Source of the DNA: Asterochloris sp. CNOR1
Taxonomy: Eukaryota; Chlorophyta; Trebouxiophyceae; Trebouxiales; Trebouxiaceae
Reading direction: 5' to 3'
DNA length: 64,000 nucleotides
NCBI GenBank assembly: GCA_963969365.1
Contig: OZ017746.1
Span: 3,100,001 to 3,164,000 of the forward strand
The notes beneath the pieces were generated by a model. It saw only the letters and a list, made by a program, of their open reading frames with translations, was not told the origin of the DNA and ran no database searches. A program made the position numbers and the translations under genes. Of the stretch, positions 33,268 through 44,066 are shown piece by piece (within the stretch, counting starts at the first letter, position 1; each line of letters begins with the position of its first letter).

Positions 33268-36200
33268 ATGCAGCACATTCGCATCAGCCACAGCAGCAAT
33301 GCCAGACAGTCAGCTGCTAGCGTCGAGCAGTGCAATGCAGACTTTCTGCTGGCACAGCAGCTGGACACAATTGAGCTGAAGGGGTGCAGCGCACAAACAC
33401 CCTGCAGTGTGGTGCTGGCCGCTGTCATCAATCACAGCCCTGGTCAGCTGCAGCCTCCCGGCGCACCAGCCCTGTAGTGCTGCAAAGAGAGCCATTGAGC
33501 AGCCTCTTGACCACCGTACCAGCTGCGCTGGTGTCTGGGTCCAGCCTGCCCTGCAGCACAAGCCCTTTCCATAGCAGTGCCGGCATTTGGACGCATCACA
33601 GCACAGTCCATGTCCAATCCCTGGCGATGCAGGCTTTTACCACATCGTTGTCGACTCATTCAGACGCTATGCCACACAGAGCACAGACAAGATGGTGCTC
33701 CTCGTGACAGAGGCTGATGTGGGCAGATTCACACAGCACATGTGCACAGCCATGCAGGATTTAGCCCTGAACCTCAACTTTGCCATTTTAAGGCCAGACC
33801 CCAGGTAGGCTTCTTGCGCAGCTGATGCCTGCCTCAGCAGTGGACTGCTTCAGCAAACCCTTGTCTGGCCGGCAATGTTGAGACTGTGCTGGTCCAGGGG
33901 CCAGAGGTATGGCAGGCGCCTCCCTGCCCAAAAGCAGGGTGCTACCAGTCATCAGCTCTGCACGCCAGGTGGCTCCTGCAGAGGTCTGCCTGATGCTGGA
34001 CCAGTCACCAGCCCTGCCCGCCAGAATGCTCCTGCACAGCAGTCATTTGTGCTGATAAGCTCAGCCTGATGCAGGACATGTAAGCCCACAGGCGGCTTTT
34101 GCAATGCCAGTTTGCACGGCTGCAGGTACACAGGCATTGTGCAGCGCCACATCGCCTACTTAGACATTTTCAAGCACCAGCGCTGTGCCATAGCCAATGT
34201 ATTCTCAGTGACAGAGGGCTTCTGCCTTCAATGGGTGCCTGTGAGGCCCCAGCTGCTGGTAGGTGGCCCCTGTCATGCCGCTGCTTTTGGGGACCCTGGG
34301 GGCAAGCGGCAGGTGCTCCCTCTGCCTCTCAGCTGCATGCAGGCTGGGTGGCCCAAGTGGCCTCAGATGCAGGTCACAGTTGCAGCCGGGTGTCAGCATG
34401 GCAGAAGGCCAGGCCGGAGAGGATTGAGGTGCAACGCAGGCTATTACAGGAGCATCAGCATGGCAGGAAACCACCTGTCAGCCTGAGAAGCAAAGCAGGC
34501 CGGCAGCAAGGCATGCCATGCCCTACATGGCGATCAAGCTCTGCTGAGACCGCTCACTTGGATCGTGATTCATGACATCCCCCCGATGTCCCAGGGGACA
34601 TCTGCAGTGCAGCCTGCCAGTGGAGGGGAGCCCAGCCCTTGCTTCAGCAGAGTTTGCGTGTTGCAGGCTGACGAAACAGCTGCATGGAAGACCGTGTGGG
34701 CATGCTGCCCATCATCATACTTGCACAGCAATAGCTAGGATTGCTGCTTCGAGATTTGAAGAGCGGCGCGCTTCAGGCAGGGCCTCTAGTGACAGTACCA
34801 AGCCTCACCTGTCCGTGTGCTTGTGTGATGGATCAACCACAAGGGCTGAGCTGCCAGGAAACGCCTCTGCAGCCAGCAAGAGTTGTCAGACTGCAAAGCC
34901 TGTGTCTCGTCGATCTGGATCAGAGGACTGCAGGTCACTCACCACAGCACAGGAGCAGCACTGCAGCGATGCTGACGAACATGGGCATCGAGCAGTGAAG
35001 CCAAGGGCTTCAAGGCCTTGGTTCGGGACCAGGAGCGAAAGTCTCGAGTCAGATGGAGCCTATTGTCCTGTTTGATGCCCTGTTCTTCTGCAAGATTGTG
35101 AGGCCCGACGGCATGAGCTTGGTGCCTCTTTGACCTGGCGCCAAGAATGCAATAATGGTACCAGATTTAGGCGCCAACTTGAAAATGAGCTCTCCCCAGT
35201 GCAGCTCTGAGCTCGACCTCCCAGGAATGCCCCCAGATGGCAGCCCAGGCACGATCTGCAGGAAGATCAACATGGCAGAGGTGACTGACTTGGAGACCTT
35301 GAGGTATATTGTAAGCTGGCAATATGGACCTGAGGTGGCTGCCATACTCAAGGACAGCGACCTGCAAAAATTTGGCAACTGCGGCCGCGAGCCTCCACTC
35401 AGAATGCGTGATGCCATCTTGAAAGTGGTGCACAGCGGTAAGCCCCAATGTACCGGCAGCCTAGTCAAGTGCTCATGTTCAGATATGACTGGACAGGCAC
35501 ATGCCTTTCACATGCGCCTGCAGGGCAAAGGAACAGCATGCCCCTCATGGGACATGCGCAAATGCGCCGCAAGCACCAGATCAGCAATTGGGTGCCTCTG
35601 GACCTCATGACAATCCACCTGAAGGGATACCTTACTGATTGGGTGAAGCTGTACCCGCTAGACCAGCATGCGTCAGACAGCGAGGAGGAAGAGGGGACCT
35701 CTCACGACTTGCCCAACAAGTGGCCGGTCAGAGTATGCGGCAACCTATATGGCTGTGAGTTGATCTTGTCTCCTGCTTGCTGCAGTGCCGCACTGTCCAA
35801 TCATGCCAGGTGACTCCATGATGTGCATGGTGCAGTTGGTCCGTCAGGCAGACAGGTGGGCGCACTGGTTGCAGGCTCTGGATGAGGTGGAGGACAAGTC
35901 AGTCATTGGTGTACTTGCCTGCGGGGTCCATCTGCGCAGCAGATGCAGTGACTGTTGCGTCACTGCGCTTGCGAGAAGGGCACAGAGCTTTGGGAACAGT
36001 GGCATTTTGTGCGCATACATCACCAGCAAGCTTTCCACCAGGCTGTGCAGGCTGCCGCCCGTAGCAAGGCCCTAAATGAAGGATGAGGCCTGGAGCTGGG
36101 ACCTGCTGCAGTGCTTTCTGCGCCTGGCTGATCGTCTCAGCAAGGTGCTAAAGCTCAAGTGCAGTGTCAGAATAGCATTGTGCTTTATGGCAGCACTATT

Positions 36201-36801
36201 GTGCCCTCTGCAGCTGTGGCTTGCACCGCTTGTAGCTGAAGGTTTGAAAGCTTGCTTGATCGCAGGGCTGTGGACCCCAGCCAAGATGTACCGGCGAGGA
36301 GATTGCCCTGCACATGGTGGAGCAGTGTGTGCAGGAAATCATGGACGTTGAGGCATTCATGGAGGGGAACCCATTTCTGATTCTCTCCCTGTCCACAAGG
36401 AGGACGAGGATGTTGACACCTGGTTCGGCATGGCCGTGCAGGCAAGTTGCTACCCCTGTCTGCACATAGCTGGCATGTGCAGATGTTGCTTTGCTGGTGT
36501 TTGCTTCATGCAACATGATAGTCACAATATCACAGTGCACCCTGTCTGTCTGCAGGACATGGACATCATGTTCCTCTACGATGGCAGCTATGAAGTTTTG
36601 AAAAGACAAGGCATTCTTGACTACATGGTAAGCTTGCGTGCAGCCTGCATCCACCTCCAGCGTCTTACAGTCTCGTTGTGCACCAGTCTGGCGCATTCTC
36701 AAGCTCACCTACCACTTGTGCAGGGAGCCGCTAAGTTGCATCCTGTTGAGTGGTACATTCGCTTCAAGAACATGCCTGTGCAGGAGCCGCCCCTGCTCTG
36801 A
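33268..36801 (+). CDS. Unrecognised multi-exon protein
   Basis: I cannot assign a family. Phase-consistent exons are 33268-33442, 33633-33804, 34126-34258, 35200-35437, 35524-35754 and one starting about 35784; then coding pieces near 36290-36441 and 36556-36628 and a last exon to the stop about 36801. Coding-like segments include FYHIVVDSFRRYATQSTDKM, TEADVGRFTQHMC, ETLRYIVSWQYGPEVAAILK, LDLMTIHLKGYLTDWVKLYP, an acidic SDSEEEEG loop and MFLYDGSYEVLKRQGILDYM. The product looks soluble and globular, with no signal peptide or transmembrane segment. Near 36390 the reading frame seems to change between two good coding stretches without a convincing intron, so either a splice is missed or there is a sequence indel. 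The intron from 36442 opens with GC (GTGCAG|GCAAGT). Two separate genes, split in the 34260-35199 gap, cannot be excluded. Confidence 0.5.
33950..34045. repeat. 58-bp tandem repeat in an intron
   Basis: ACCAGTCATCAGCTCTGCAC..CCAG..GCTCCTGCA at about 33949-33986 recurs about 57 bp later as ACCAGTCACCAGCCCTGCCC..CCAG..GCTCCTGCA. Both are internal to the intron preceding the exon at 34126. Confidence 0.6.
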
Positions 36802-37482
36802 TACTCCAAATGTTTGCCTAGCAGCTCTGCCAATGCTTAAAACACCCATGGTTGAACACTGGTGAAATTCAATTGCATTGGTTTGGGCTGCAGTCCGCTG
36901 TCATCAGCAAAGCAAGAAATCCTGCAGCGAGTCAAGGACCCCCATGCCAGAAACCTATTCCTGCAGCCTTGCACAACTTTCAAACCAGCAGCATACAAGG
37001 CCAGGCAAAGCCTCCAATGTGTAATGGCAGCTGTAAAGCACTGAGCATACGGTACAATTGAAAGCTAGGTGCAGGGTGTGTCAGCAGAGACAAGCCACCA
37101 GGTCATGCATACAGTCCCTGCCCACGTGGAACCTGTGATGCTTCTGTTCTGAGTGGCCGGGGTGCCATGCATTGGGAACCAAAGTACTTTACTGGTCTTC
37201 CCCTAGTATTGTCGACTCTATCTCCAGGGTGTAGCCAGCTAGGTGGTGCTGCTGGAAATGTTGTCAATTGCTTAGGGAGGAATTGCGGCTGGTGCCCAGA
37301 AGTGCTGCCAAGATATCCTTGGATTGAAAAGGGTCGCTTCTTGACTTGGATGATATGCCTCCCTGACATGAAACAAAACCACAAACAAAACAAATGTCAA
37401 GTCAAGGCTCTGCTCAGTTCCATTCTGACATGTCATGGTCAAATTGAAATGTGTCAAGAGGGGTGCAAAAGCAGCCAACAGG
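36802..37482. other. Intergenic region between convergent gene ends
   Basis: About 680 bp of comparatively AT-rich sequence between two stop codons. Open frames on both strands here have no supporting splice structure or domain. I see no gene, and only the 3' untranslated regions are expected. Confidence 0.5.
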
Positions 37483-40400
37483 TCACCGCTCCTTTTTGGT
37501 GCTGCGGGCATCCATTGTGCGCCACAGGCGGCTGAGCTCTGGCTTCTTCAGTTGCAGCTCAAAGCCGACAGGAGATGACCTGCTGGGTTCTAGAACCCTC
37601 TTGGCTGTCTCACCATCGAGCGGGTCAAACAAGACAGGCAAATGCTTCTTCACCCTAACCTGCAGCAGGCAGTACAGGAAGAGATCTGGCAGCTGGCTTT
37701 GGCAGCTGGCTTTGGAGATGCTGCTTTGCTGCAAGCCTCAGGATTCACTCGGAGAAGTGCCCCATGCAGAGGGCATATGGCTTCGACAGATACATTGTGA
37801 GCTGCGCTGCTGCTGCTATGCCCATGAAAGTGCTGAGGAGATTGCAGGGGCAGCTGCCCACAAGCTATGACTGTTGTCGCATGCACAGAGTATCACATCT
37901 GTGGTGGCTGCCGGCTGGCCTCACTGATGACGAGGCGTGGTGGACAGGGGTGCTGGCCAAGTTGCCTTGTCGCCTGGTGCAACCAGCGTTCTGGCAGGCA
38001 GAGGTCCCATGGGCCCCCAGGTCACTATGGAATGCCTCAGAAGAGGTCTGTCCCACCTGGTAGGGTAGCGACCCCCGAAACGCTGCAGGCTCCAGCTCCC
38101 CCTCCTTGATACTGACCCAGGGGCCCATCAGTTTGCGACGGTCCTCGTCAAACAGGAAGATGGCTGTGTCATCGTCTACTCCTGCGATGTCCCCCTTGCG
38201 CTTGGACCCAAACAGATTGAAGCGCATGCACTCCTCAAAGGTTTCGTCCCTGCAGCCACAGGTGGGCGTCGTGCTTCAGCTTGAGCGTGGGCGGGACTCA
38301 GCTGCACATGTGATAGTATCAGAGCCAGCAGCACAGCAGCAGGCCTGGGCAGCGGGCCTGCACAGGACCCTACCACCGACAGGGCTGCATGATGCAGTTC
38401 ACCAAGGCAGCCAACTTGCAGCCCAGCAGCAGACCCTGGGCAGCCAATTCTGTACAACACCCACCGGCACAGGAAGATGCGCCCTTGGTGGAAGGGCATG
38501 CTGGCGCTGGGGGCCACCTCGGGCTGAGCCGCAGGCTGCAGAGAGCGGTGGCAGTAGCGCTGACTTTCCCGCACCTGTCGCCGCCGCTCCAGCTCTGCAC
38601 TGGAGGCAGAGGTGGTGGGCGAGCGGCTGCTGCTGTACCTACAGGGGGAGATGGGGGCCCCAGTAAGCGCCTTCCCTGCTTAGGAAGCACCGAAAGCAGG
38701 AGTAGGGGGCAGCTGGCTGCTGCTGGACCCGCCGGAGCAGGGAGGATTGCTGCACTGTTTGAGGTGCTGGGGGCAGAAATGGTGGGCAGCAGCTGCTGCT
38801 GGAGCTGCAGGAGCGCATGGCAGGAGCAGGGATGGGCCGCTCAGGGTGTGGACTGGAGGCAGGTAGAAGTGGTGAGCGGGCAGCTCGTGGGGGCGGGTCA
38901 GGGTCTGCAAGCAAGCTGAAGGGACCCTTCGCTCTTGCGTGACATGTTTGCACTGCTCAAGCCCCCGCACAGGGCAGATGCTTGAAACAGATGACACCTC
39001 AATAGCAATACCAGGGCAGTGGAGTTTGCTTGCACACAATGGGAGTGATGCACCTTCTATCACCTCTGAGTCTGAAGGTTATGTGCCAAGCATGTGAGTA
39101 CCACGGCAAGACATTCACATTGCTCTGTTGGGCGGCTGCCAGGGTACCATTGCCTGCAGGGGCAAAGATAGCCCCATGATGGGACATGGCGACTTGCCTG
39201 GGGTGCTCCCGGCGGCTCGTGCTGCGTCCTGGGCGACCGCCTCGGTCACGGGCAGCCCTGTAGTCACTGACTGGCGACAGCGAGCGGTCTGGAGTCACCG
39301 AGGTTCCCCGCTCCCTGCTACAATACCTGCAGTGCAAGCAGGGCCTGCCGTCAGCTGGGAACAGGCAGACACCTGGGGCCTGCTGCAGGCTGCCCTGCCC
39401 CCTGCACATCCTCCTGCCCCCTGCACATCCTGTCTGCCATTGTGCTAGAAGAGCAGCACCTGACTAACCTGCACACCTCACACATCACAGAGATGGACCC
39501 ATGCATCCCAGAGATATTACTGGACAAGTGCACACCTCCATCTGTCTTGGGAGCGGCTGCGCTTCTGGCCCCGGCTGCCAACAGATGAGCTGCGACTCCT
39601 TCGACTACGCTGATGCGGCCTGCGCCAGCTGCCACGACTGCGCGACCTGCGGCACGGGGGTGAGTGGCAGGCACACCAGAAGTAGAGGAGGGGTCCATCA
39701 AGCATGGTGTTCTGACGCGCAAGGCAGCCACAGATGCTTTTGCCAAGTGTAGGTGCAGGGCGGCAACTCCTGTGCTCATTGCTGCTTTCCACGGCCTGAG
39801 GCACTGAGCCCAGGTCTGCATGTGGCAGATCCAGGCTGCAGGCACTGAAAGCACAGCAGTGTCGAGCCGCATGTGACAGACCCGCACGCTGCAGCAACCA
39901 GAGGCACCACAAGGCAGAGCCTGACCTGCCGTGGGCGACGCTGGCAGACCGGCTGCGGTCACGCTGGCGCCTTTGTTCGCGACTGCGGCTGCGGCTCCGC
40001 GAGGGGTCATGGCGTGCACGGCTCAGGGACCGCCGCCTGCCTGCCAGGTGGCTGGGGGTGCCAGATGAGCTGCGCTCATCTGCAGACAGACGCTTGCCCT
40101 GCTCATGGCTGCACTTGAGACTTCAAGATGCGCCGCACACATCTGCAGACAGACGCTTGCCCTGTGCAGGGCCGTTTCCCCAGCGCAAAATACTCTGGAG
40201 GCATGCACCTGGCACGCTCCTCAGCATCCCTACAGAATGGCTGGCGCGGCGTGTGGTCTATCTGCCCAACCACACAATTAAAGGCTGCTTGTCAAACCAA
40301 CAGCTTGTGCTATGCCCCGCCTGGGCCACAGCTGCTCAGTGACAGGGGCCAGGCACGGACTCATGCTTGCAGCTACCTTTCAGACGGGAAGTGTCTTTGC

Positions 40401-40881
40401 TGGCCCGGGTGCCCAGCACGCTCTCCGCCCCCCTCGGGCTGCCCTTGGTCCCCTGTGCCCTGAGACGGGGGCTGTCCTGGTCAGCCCTGGGCGCACCCCT
40501 GAGGGCTATACCCTTGCACTGTCGCTGCTGGTGCTGCTCTGAAAAGCAGTGAGGCGCCGCCATCTGGGCCTTTGCCTCTGCCTGCCGCCGGCCAGGTGTG
40601 AGGCCAGGGTTGGCCCCCTGAGCGCCCAAGTGCGCAGCCCTGGGAGGGGCCTGCGGCACAGCACCCTGTGCTGGGCGCTTGCTGGGGTGCAGTGGCTGGT
40701 CGCCACCCTCGCAGCGACGCTTGGCACACGCAGCAGGGGAGGTGCTGTGGCTGCTGGGATGGTTGCGGGGCCCCGCCTGCCTGGCGGGCTGCGCCTTAGC
40801 AGGTGGGCTCTCTGTGGGTCGCCTGTCTGCCCCTGCTGTCCTGCTGCGGCGGCCTGCAGCCAGGGACAGAGCGTCCTCCAT
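37483..40881 (-). CDS. RS-rich protein with C-terminal DCD-like domain
   Basis: Six exons join in phase: 40881-40377, 40040-39926, 39646-39536, 39314-39198, 38249-38057 and 37659-37483, giving 405 aa. The N-terminal 170 residues are Ala/Pro/Arg-rich and disordered. Residues about 170-285 are an RS region with runs such as DPSRSRSRSREQ, RRSRSSSVGSRGQKRSRS and TPDRSLSPVSDY. The C-terminus (RDETFEECMRFNLFG, AIFLFDEDRRKLMGPW, AFRGSLPYQVRVKK, KPELSRLWRTMD) follows the DCD (development and cell death) pattern of plants: TxxECxxxxLFG, LFLFDxDxRxLxG, FPxQVxV. The usual first strand of DCD is not obvious and may be missed. An RNA-processing or stress role is inferred only from RS plus DCD. The intron after 39198 begins GC (CCCCAG|GCAAGT) and is needed for phase. 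Confidence 0.75.
40079..40164. repeat. Direct repeat of about 24 bp, spacing 61 bp
   Basis: CATCTGCAGACAGACGCTTG plus CCCTG occurs at about 40078-40102 and again, unchanged, at about 40139-40163. It lies within intron 1 of the minus-strand RS/DCD gene. Flanking GAGCTGCGCT versus GATGCGCCGCACA shows that the repeat unit extends beyond the identical core. Confidence 0.8.
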
Positions 40882-41036
40882 GCCATGACATGAGACACCT
40901 CTTGGGGGTGCTGACTGCATGCGCTGCCTGTCTGTTGTACAAGGCTCCCATGACCTATGCTTCAGGCAGAGATCAAGATCTTTCAGAGAAATGAGCAACA
41001 ATGCAGCTCTGCAGGACCAGCTGGCCAGACCTACTC

Positions 41037-43844
41037 TCAGACATGCAGATAGCCATTTGGGAGGGATGCAGCAGACGGTTCTGACCCCATCATCAACGTC
41101 ACAGGCACCCCCTCAAAAGGACCTGCTTCAGCTGCCGCCGCGTGCTTGGTTGCAGCCTGCTCCGCGCTGTCCCGATGGGCAGCAGGGCTGTGCTCAGCGC
41201 TGACGCGCAAGACCCTGACAGCATTCAGCAGCCTGTGCTTGGCCCTTTCCAGCTCCTGCCTGTCCACAGGTGGCTCATGCAGACCGTTTTTGCTCCATGA
41301 CGGCAGGAGAGGCCTCAGCACCTGCAGCACAGTGACCAGAAGCAGTGTGCTCAGCGCCTGCAGCATCTGCAGGAAGTTTGTTTATAGGGCAAGCAGCAGA
41401 GGGAAAGCCTCAACACCTGCAGCCCAGTCAGGCCAGCACGGAGCCAGCAGGAGACTCAACACTTGCAGCGCATTGCACGACACGGGGCAGATGAAGCAGA
41501 AGGGGGTTGCAACAGCCTACTCAGCTGCATGTATATTGTTATTTGCTCCATCCACAAGCTGTGGCAGAAGGACATTTTGACCAGCATTATGCAGGCCCAC
41601 CAGCACAGCTTAACCCAGACTGCTGGCAGCAAAGTGGCCTGTGAGAACAGGCTGCAGGCATCGATGGTCAAGAGCCACTAGCTGCTGCCCCAGTCTGATA
41701 CATCTAGTGCTGTTCATTGAATGCCTGTGAATCACCAAATGGCCAGCTGTCATTGGCCGTGTTGGCTCAACGACCACCAGTCGAGGCATCACCTCAACAT
41801 CGGCTGCATCCTGCTCTGCAGGCTCAGCTCGTTCATGGGATCCTCCAAACCCCCCCAGCCAACATCCCGAGGCTTGATGTGACATAGTCTGCCTGCCACT
41901 GTGTCTTCAATGGTGTCTCCCACCTGGCTGCGCACGCTGTCTTGCTGGGGCAACGTGGTACCAAAAGGCCACCCGCTGTAGCGGCCCTGCAGCGTCTCTT
42001 CTGCACCACTGACGCTGGTTTGCCGCTCTGCTGGAGCCTGAGCCCTAGCAGCACCACCGTCAGCACTCTGAACCTGACCGCTGCCGTCTGCAGGCGCCTG
42101 CGGGTCCTGGCTGGGCAAAGGGACACGCCAGGAGGCGCAACCAAGCCCCTGGTGCAGGGGCACGCGTGCTGGGGGGCTGAGGGACACGCAGGGGCTCTCA
42201 GACCTGCTTCCGTTACACTGCTGCCTTTCGTGGCTGGTGGGCAAAGCCAGGCTTTTCAGGCCAAGCCGGTCGCCATCTGCAAGCAGGCTTAGGCTTGCTG
42301 CGCAACTTTGTGCTGCGTATGGGCTCATCACAAGCAGACATGGGCAAGTCTGTGTCTGGAAGGCTGGCCTCACCATGAGGGTGTGCCAAAGTCCCACAGC
42401 CCTTCTGCTTGCCAGCCTTCCCAGCGTCTGCAGCTATCTCATGTGTATGTTGCGTGGGGACTGCCCGAATCTTGCCGTGGTGGCCCATTTGGGACTGCTG
42501 CGGCTTTTTGTTCACAGCCTCAGCACTTCCTCCCTGCTGCAACCCAGCCGCAATGGCTGACTTCTCTGACTGCACCAGCAGCCTGACGACACCGCCATCT
42601 GCTGCTGTGACAGCAGTAGGAGCAGCTGTGCTTGCTGATGGCGCATCTGCCACTACCTTAGCACTGCCCAGCTGCGTCTCCATGGCAGCAGGCGCAGCCA
42701 TGCTGATGGTGGAGGGCTGCGCCACTGTGCCTAGTGACACTACAGCCCCTGCCGGAGCCGGCATGCGGCCAGCAGGGTCTGCTGCCCTGCCTGAAGCTTT
42801 AGGAGCTCTAGCAGAGGCCTGGGTGTGGCCTGTGGGCAGTGACGCTGTGCCTGAAGCCTTTGCAGCCCTAGCAAAGGCTTGTGCAGGGCCAGCAGGCTGT
42901 GACACTGTGCTCGACAACTCAGCAGCCTCGGCAGAGGCCTGCACATGAACAATGCGGTGTGCTGTCATGCCTGGCGACTGTGCGGCCCCAGCACAGTCCT
43001 GGGCCACGGCTGCAGGCATGGTAGGCATGCCAGTCATGGCCCAGCCTGGCAGGGCAGCCACTGACAGCTCCGGCACCTCTGGCGTGCAGTCTTTGCTGTT
43101 CAAGGCAGCGCTGCGGGTCACGCGCACAAGCGTGGCGCCATTGTCCTCATCCACCACCAGCTCATAGGTCAGAAACTTTATCCTGGGGTCCTCGTCCCCA
43201 TCTTCGTACTGCACCTGCAAAGCATGAGAGGTTCTGCTCCTCTGCAGGGCGTGTCCTGAGCATTTGTGGGAGGCCAGCCTGTACTGGCAGAAGGGAGGTG
43301 AATGTGGCATGCTGCACTGCAGAGGTCACAGCCTGGATGCAAACTCAGCCCGGCTAAACGCATGGTGGGCAGGAGGCTGTGCGGAGCATTGCCCAGCAGC
43401 TGGTCAATGATCTGCGTAGCCCAGCAGCCCAGAAGCTGCAGCATGGCCAGACAGTCTGAGGGCTGCAGCATGCACTAGCATGCACTGGAGACACCAGTGC
43501 CTCCTGCTTCAGCAGCAGTGGGCAGCGGGGTGTGCAGATAGCTCTGCATACCGCACGTACAGTCAAGCAGTTCAGGTTGCAGGCAGCTCTTTGTCGCACC
43601 TTGTACACACGCTCCTCCTCTGCCTCCATGGAGCAGCCAGTGATTGTGCCAGAGAAGAAGGTCTCCTCGCCATCCCACCTGCACATATTACGTTGACAAC
43701 TGCTGTCTGGACACATCACGGCTATAGCAGCATGACGGCAAGCGGCCGTTTTCACAATCACCAGATCTGGCATTTCTTGCCCACCAGCTCTGTTCCAGAC
43801 TGCTTGATTTGGCTGGTGATGCGCCTGTCAGGGCTGCCTTCCAT
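41037..43844 (-). CDS. Tudor-like domain protein with 20-residue repeats
   Basis: The first three exons are solid: 43844-43762, 43678-43600 and 43214 onward. They join as KKCQIWWDGEETFFSGTIT then YKVQYEDGDED and FLTYELVVDEDN, the five-strand Tudor/PWWP-like barrel that usually reads methylated histone tails or DNA-repair marks. Downstream the same frame runs to about 42213 through low-complexity Ala/Ser/Pro-rich sequence containing six degenerate 20-residue repeats, then a basic segment (RSTKLRSKPKP). The C-terminal structure is uncertain: coding-looking pieces are 41820-42240 (VGDTIEDTVAGRLC region) and 41259-41037 (ELERAKHRLLNAVRVLRVS, stop at 41037). These may belong to this gene or to an upstream part of the RS/DCD gene that starts at 40881. 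Chromatin reading is an inference from the Tudor fold. It diverges from the DUF3783-like gene with 222 bp between starts. Confidence 0.65.
41314..41475. repeat. Four short direct repeats with a CTCA.C.CCTGCAGC core
   Basis: CTCAGCACCTGCAGCACAGT (about 41315), CTCAGCGCCTGCAGCATCTG (41350), CTCAACACCTGCAGCCCAGT (41407) and CTCAACACTTGCAGCGCATT (41455) are spaced 35-57 bp apart. They lie in the putative last intron of the Tudor-like gene; on the minus strand the core reads GCTGCAGG and can mimic splice acceptors. Confidence 0.65.
42661..43020 (-). repeat. Six tandem 60-bp coding repeats
   Basis: Six adjacent 60-bp units with no frame disruption encode a degenerate 20-residue Ala-rich repeat in the Tudor-like protein. 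The most alike units are 42781-42840, 42841-42900 and 42901-42960 (each with GA.GCT...TGTGCCTGAAGC or a close relative on the + strand). Outer units are more diverged. Confidence 0.8.
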
Positions 43845-44066
43845 CTGCCGGGGCCGCGGCAGCCTGCACTGCCAGACCATGCAGTTTGAGTCAATCTGTG
43901 GACTGGATGAGCTTGCCATCGGCTGCAATGCCATGCTGATCCGACTGCAAGAGCATATGCACAAAAGCATCTTGAGGAGATGGTTTTGGCCGGAATGCAG
44001 CGATGGCAACAGGAGCATGGCAGGCACAGGACGCACCAGGGGCATCAGGCTCGATCCCCGGCTGTG

